Shown: piece by piece, positions 6,413 through 8,867 of the stretch
Layout of the letters: each line of letters opens with the position of its first letter
Numbering within the stretch: position 1 is the stretch's first letter
Origin: an uncultured Actinomycetes bacterium
Lineage (GTDB): Bacteria; Actinomycetota; Actinomycetes; Nanopelagicales; Nanopelagicaceae
Assembly (NCBI GenBank): GCA_903875815.1
Contig: CAIQXR010000163.1
Coordinates: 1 to 8,867, forward strand
Length of the DNA stretch: 8,867 nt
Direction: 5' to 3'
Program-made: the position numbers and the translations under genes
Notes under the pieces: generated by a model
The model's database searches: none
Seen by the model: only the letters and a program-made list of their open reading frames with translations
Told to the model about the DNA's origin: nothing

Positions 6413-6448
6413 AAATCGCCGCCTAGTCCGAAGACCAAGCGGCGATTT
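6413..6448 (-). terminator. Strong hairpin terminator between convergent crtYd and permease genes
   Basis: Perfect 10-bp arms AAATCGCCGC (6413-6422) and GCGGCGATTT (6439-6448) enclose 16 nt that fold further. Read on the minus strand, the inner part is TTGGTC-TTCG-GACTAG, giving about 16 continuous pairs (two G-U) capped by an exceptionally stable cUUCGg tetraloop, followed by TTTTTATTT. This is an intrinsic terminator for the permease transcript ending at 6462. On the plus strand the same stem follows crtYd but the downstream T-run is weak, so it serves that direction less well. Confidence 0.88.
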
Positions 6449-6461
6449 ACATTTGTGGGAA

Positions 6462-7895
6462 CTAGAGGTTCTGCTCGAGTTCTACGAGTACTGCAAGGCG
6501 CTCTTCCTTAGAAGGCATCTTGAAGTAGGCATGTCCCTTGCTCCAGTAGTAGAGCATGGGGATTAAGCCGAGTGCGATCGTTCCGAATCCAACAACCTTA
6601 GTAACTGTGTCCAAGGTAGGGATTACTTTGACGAACATTGTCGCCATGAAGACGCCACCAATCAAAGGCCAGAGGCCCATGAAGATGAAGTTCTTGACGC
6701 TCTTGAAGATCATCTTGCGGAAGAGAACAACAACCGCGAAACCAGCGAGCGCGTAGTAGATCGAAATCTGAACACCGATCGCAGCGATTGCATCAGTCAT
6801 GATCTTTCCGATCGAACCAATGAATTGTGATCCAATGAAGAGGCCGATTCCGACAACGGTGATGGTCAAGGTAGCAAAGACCGGAGTCTTGTACTTGCCA
6901 TGAACGGTGCCGAACTTCTTTGCCAAGGTGCCATCGCGACCCATAGAGAACATGGTGCGAGTGACTTGGATCAGCTGAGTTTCCAAAGTGGCCACAGTGG
7001 AGAGAAGAACAGCCACGACGATGAGCTTGCCACCGGTACCTGGCCAAATCTCTTGACCCATAACGCCAAGGATGTTGGAAGAGTTTGCACTCACAATTCC
7101 TGGGGAAAGGACCATATTTGATGCAACTGTGAATACTTCGAAGAGCAAGAAGGTAACGATCATTCCGATGATCGCGCCTTGGCCAGGGGTCTTATGTGAT
7201 CCCTTGGTCTCTTCATTGAGGTTCGCTGTTACATCCCAACCCCAGTAGTAGAAAGCGGCGACGAGTGCGCCAGCGAAGAAAGTCTGAGTGCTTCCGAAGG
7301 CATGAGGTGAGAACCATGACCAGGAGAAGTGCTTCACGTGTGGGTGATGCAAGATGGCAAGCACTGCAAAGAGGGCAAGGAGGCCGACTTCAATCGAAGA
7401 CATGATCACCTGAACAGTTGCGGTAATCGTGACACCGAATGCCACTGCAGCAACCATAAGAAGGAAGAAGACTGTTCCAAAGAGCGTGACCCAGCCCTTG
7501 CTGTTGGCAAGTGAATCTGAGAAGAGCGCCAAGAAAGATGATCCTGCTGGCAAAGTTGCTGCCACCATAAAGATCGAGGAACACATGAGGAGTGACCAAC
7601 CGGCAATATAGCCAAGTGCTGGGTGAAGTCCGCGACGGACCCACGCATATGTTGCACCAGAGTTGGACTCTGTACGACCGAGATAATTAAAAGCAAAAAC
7701 GATTCCAAACATCGCAATGCCGCAATAAAGCAGCGCTGCTGGTCCCGCTAGTCCTACTGCGCCAACAAGAACGGCAGTGGATGCGGCGATCGAATATGCA
7801 GGAGCTGACCCTGCAACGCCCATGACTGCGGACTCAAAAAGTCCAAGGACGTTCTCGGCTAACTTGTGTTCGTGATTTTTAGTGGAACTTGCCAA
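6462..7895 (-). CDS. APC-superfamily amino-acid permease
   Basis: This cytoplasmic-membrane transporter probably imports an amino acid or amine by cation coupling. The 477-residue protein has about 12 hydrophobic segments, the normal number. Recognisable APC features are GSAPAY (29-34) at the unwound part of TM1, SGATYAWVRR (79-88) in the TM2-TM3 loop, and FYYWGWD followed by NLNEETKG (215-232) around TM6. The start is TTG at 7895, chosen because a perfect GGAGG lies 7 nt upstream and the next Met (residue 25) would remove the lead into TM1. Substrate cannot be assigned from sequence alone. Codon use looks like the housekeeping genes. It lies downstream of the acyltransferase gene on the same strand, probably with its own promoter. 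Confidence 0.92.
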   Translation of the reverse strand: MASSTKNHEHKLAENVLGLFESAVMGVAGSAPAYSIAASTAVLVGAVGLAGPAALLYCGIAMFGIVFAFNYLGRTESNSGATYAWVRRGLHPALGYIAGWSLLMCSSIFMVAATLPAGSSFLALFSDSLANSKGWVTLFGTVFFLLMVAAVAFGVTITATVQVIMSSIEVGLLALFAVLAILHHPHVKHFSWSWFSPHAFGSTQTFFAGALVAAFYYWGWDVTANLNEETKGSHKTPGQGAIIGMIVTFLLFEVFTVASNMVLSPGIVSANSSNILGVMGQEIWPGTGGKLIVVAVLLSTVATLETQLIQVTRTMFSMGRDGTLAKKFGTVHGKYKTPVFATLTITVVGIGLFIGSQFIGSIGKIMTDAIAAIGVQISIYYALAGFAVVVLFRKMIFKSVKNFIFMGLWPLIGGVFMATMFVKVIPTLDTVTKVVGFGTIALGLIPMLYYWSKGHAYFKMPSKEERLAVLVELEQNL

Positions 7896-7902
7896 TTGTT
7901 GA

Positions 7903-7907
7903 CCTCC
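7903..7907 (-). promoter_or_regulatory. Perfect Shine-Dalgarno that fixes a TTG start
   Basis: GGAGG on the minus strand, with a 7-nt spacer (TCAACAA) before TTG at 7895, is the strongest ribosome site in the window. It supports the rare TTG initiation codon for the permease and contrasts with the leaderless starts of most other genes here. Confidence 0.8.
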
Positions 7908-7952
7908 AGGTAGGAGAGGGCATCCGAAGAAGCGTGAACAGATACAAGGAGA

Positions 7953-7980
7953 ACGGTACAGCCAGAGGGGCTAGACGCAA
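7953..7980 (-). promoter_or_regulatory. Candidate promoter of the permease gene
   Basis: On the minus strand, TTGCGT (complement of 7975-7980), a 16-bp spacer and TACCGT (complement of 7953-7958) form a plausible -35/-10 pair. This would leave a 5' leader of about 50 nt containing the GGAGG site. Confidence 0.38.
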
Positions 7981-7990
7981 GCCAGTTGCG

Positions 7991-8015
7991 GAAAATTTTG
8001 GCCAGATTACCTGGC
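7991..8015 (-). terminator. Weak possible terminator after the acyltransferase gene
   Basis: On the minus strand, right after the TAA at 8018-8020, GCCAG-GTAAT-CTGGC (8015-8001) forms a 5-bp hairpin followed by CAAAATTTTCC. The stem is short and the T-run is only four bases, so this is at best a partial terminator between the acyltransferase and permease genes. Confidence 0.3.
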
Positions 8016-8017
8016 GC

Positions 8018-8867
8018 TTAATTCCCAGGATTTGCGCCGCTAATCGTGCGCCAGAGTTTGGGCTCTAGCGACCTCGAGAAGGTGGCAGTCATGTGTCCGG
8101 CATCGATATAGATCACCATATTTCCGGAGATCGGAGAGCACGGCTCGGTGGTGCAGATCCAGCGAGTGGGGTCGACGAAAACAACTCCAGCATCGACTGC
8201 TGCTTGGCGCTCGAGATCGGTCCAGCTCGGATCGAAGGCTATGGAGGTAGGTGTCGCACATTGAAGGATGCTCTCGGGAAAGGCATCGAGACAATCAGGA
8301 ACGCTCATAAAAGAATGTGGGACGTCGGCAAGATAGATGACTTTCTTGCTGGCTTTAGTCAGAGAGGCAAGGGTGGTCTTAATGCCGGCCTGCCAGATGG
8401 CAGTTCGCTCATCCCCCATTGCCACTTCGCCTCGGGAGTTCGTTGTTTGAAATCCGCGCGTGCCACTGATGAAGATCATTGCAGGCTTCGTAGCAATGAC
8501 GCGTTTGAGAGTGGCATCGCGCCAGACCGAACAATTGGTCATCAACATATTGGTCGTGCCATTCCATGCTGGCATATTTGCGGGCCAACACGATGACATA
8601 GTCAGTGAAAGCAGTTTCCAATGCTTGAGAGTCGCAAGTCGTTCAATGGCAGGAAACCATGCCAAAGCGTGCGAATCACCAAAGAGAACAATGGTGGTTT
8701 TACTCGTGAGGTCGCCATAGAGGCACGGAGCAATTGAAGCGGTGAGATTTTGCTGCGTGTGACAGCGATCTTTGTAGGGCGTCGCACGATCATTGGGTGC
8801 AGTAGCAATGCTAGGTGTCAGATTCGGAGGTACCGGTTGATCGATTAACGGCGGCAAATCGGAGAGC
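8018..8867 (-). CDS. C-terminal SGNH domain of a membrane acyltransferase (partial)
   Basis: The frame is open to the right edge, so only the C-terminal ~283 residues are present. After a Pro/Thr-rich linker (DQPVPPNLTPS) comes an SGNH-hydrolase fold: block I VLFGDSHALAWFP, with the nucleophile Ser codon at 8672-8674, and near the end DAGHMTATFSRSL, with the catalytic Asp and His codons at 8102-8104 and 8093-8095. This domain is typically fused behind the ~10-TM acyltransferase-3 (OafA/YrhL-like) region, where the pair O-acetylates extracytoplasmic glycans. The paired cysteines (MSSCW, MTNCSVW, PDCLDAF, LQCAT, WICTTEPC) suit an extracytoplasmic location. The acyltransferase-3 part must lie beyond 8867 and is inferred. 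The TTG at 8855-8857 is not taken as a start because the frame continues upstream and family proteins are longer. Confidence 0.85.
   Translation of the reverse strand, partial: LSDLPPLIDQPVPPNLTPSIATAPNDRATPYKDRCHTQQNLTASIAPCLYGDLTSKTTIVLFGDSHALAWFPAIERLATLKHWKLLSLTMSSCWPANMPAWNGTTNMLMTNCSVWRDATLKRVIATKPAMIFISGTRGFQTTNSRGEVAMGDERTAIWQAGIKTTLASLTKASKKVIYLADVPHSFMSVPDCLDAFPESILQCATPTSIAFDPSWTDLERQAAVDAGVVFVDPTRWICTTEPCSPISGNMVIYIDAGHMTATFSRSLEPKLWRTISGANPGN

Noticed and set aside
7329..7611. Small plus-strand frames inside the permease
   Set aside because: They are antisense shadows rich in His/Lys/Glu from reversed membrane codons, without ribosome sites.
8093..8596. 167-residue plus-strand frame opposite the SGNH domain
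   Set aside because: It is a shadow frame; the minus strand has clear catalytic motifs over the same bases.

Overview
The window looks like chromosome from a small-genome planktonic actinobacterium. The orn-tRNA-His pair is an arrangement I recall from several Actinobacteria. Other pointers are a split (heterodimeric) lycopene cyclase of actinobacterial type, intermediate base composition, short intergenic gaps, and many genes that seem to start as leaderless mRNAs. Freshwater lineages such as the acI group (Nanopelagicales) fit, but that is inference; no rRNA or phylogenetic marker is present to settle it.

Layout. Positions 1-54 may hold the 5' end of a minus-strand gene. Positions 173-1810 are a plus-strand housekeeping block: oligoribonuclease (orn), tRNA-His(GTG), inorganic pyrophosphatase (ppa) and a nitrogen-regulatory P-II protein (glnB type) 17 nt behind ppa. 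Positions 1892-5771 form a cell-surface block. It holds a glycine-rich secreted protein, tRNA-Lys(CTT), a very short secreted ORF that looks like a broken gene, a minus-strand membrane-anchored or secreted beta-rich protein, and a second plus-strand secreted protein. Positions 5782-6412 carry the two overlapping subunits of a lycopene cyclase (crtYc, crtYd). A strong hairpin terminator at 6413-6448 separates these from two minus-strand genes: a 12-TM APC-family amino-acid permease, and the C-terminal SGNH-hydrolase part of a membrane acyltransferase that runs off the right edge.

How the parts relate. Ppa and P-II are probably co-transcribed; P-II senses ATP/ADP/2-oxoglutarate, and the enzyme that modifies it releases PPi, the substrate of Ppa. 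CrtYc and CrtYd together would cyclise lycopene, a step toward beta-carotene and, in rhodopsin-bearing plankton, retinal; no other carotenoid genes are in view. The surface block is the least explained part. Its two plus-strand secreted proteins have unrelated N-terminal regions but end in the same 101-residue Ig-like, two-cysteine domain (about 73% identical, no gaps, same last residue). This suggests a shared C-terminal module for surface display.

Regulation. Six starts (orn, the two secreted genes, the short ORF, the minus-strand surface gene and crtYc) have a -10-like hexamer ending exactly 6 nt before the start codon, as expected for leaderless transcripts. By contrast, the permease begins at TTG behind a perfect GGAGG, and ppa, glnB and crtYd have Shine-Dalgarno-like sequences.
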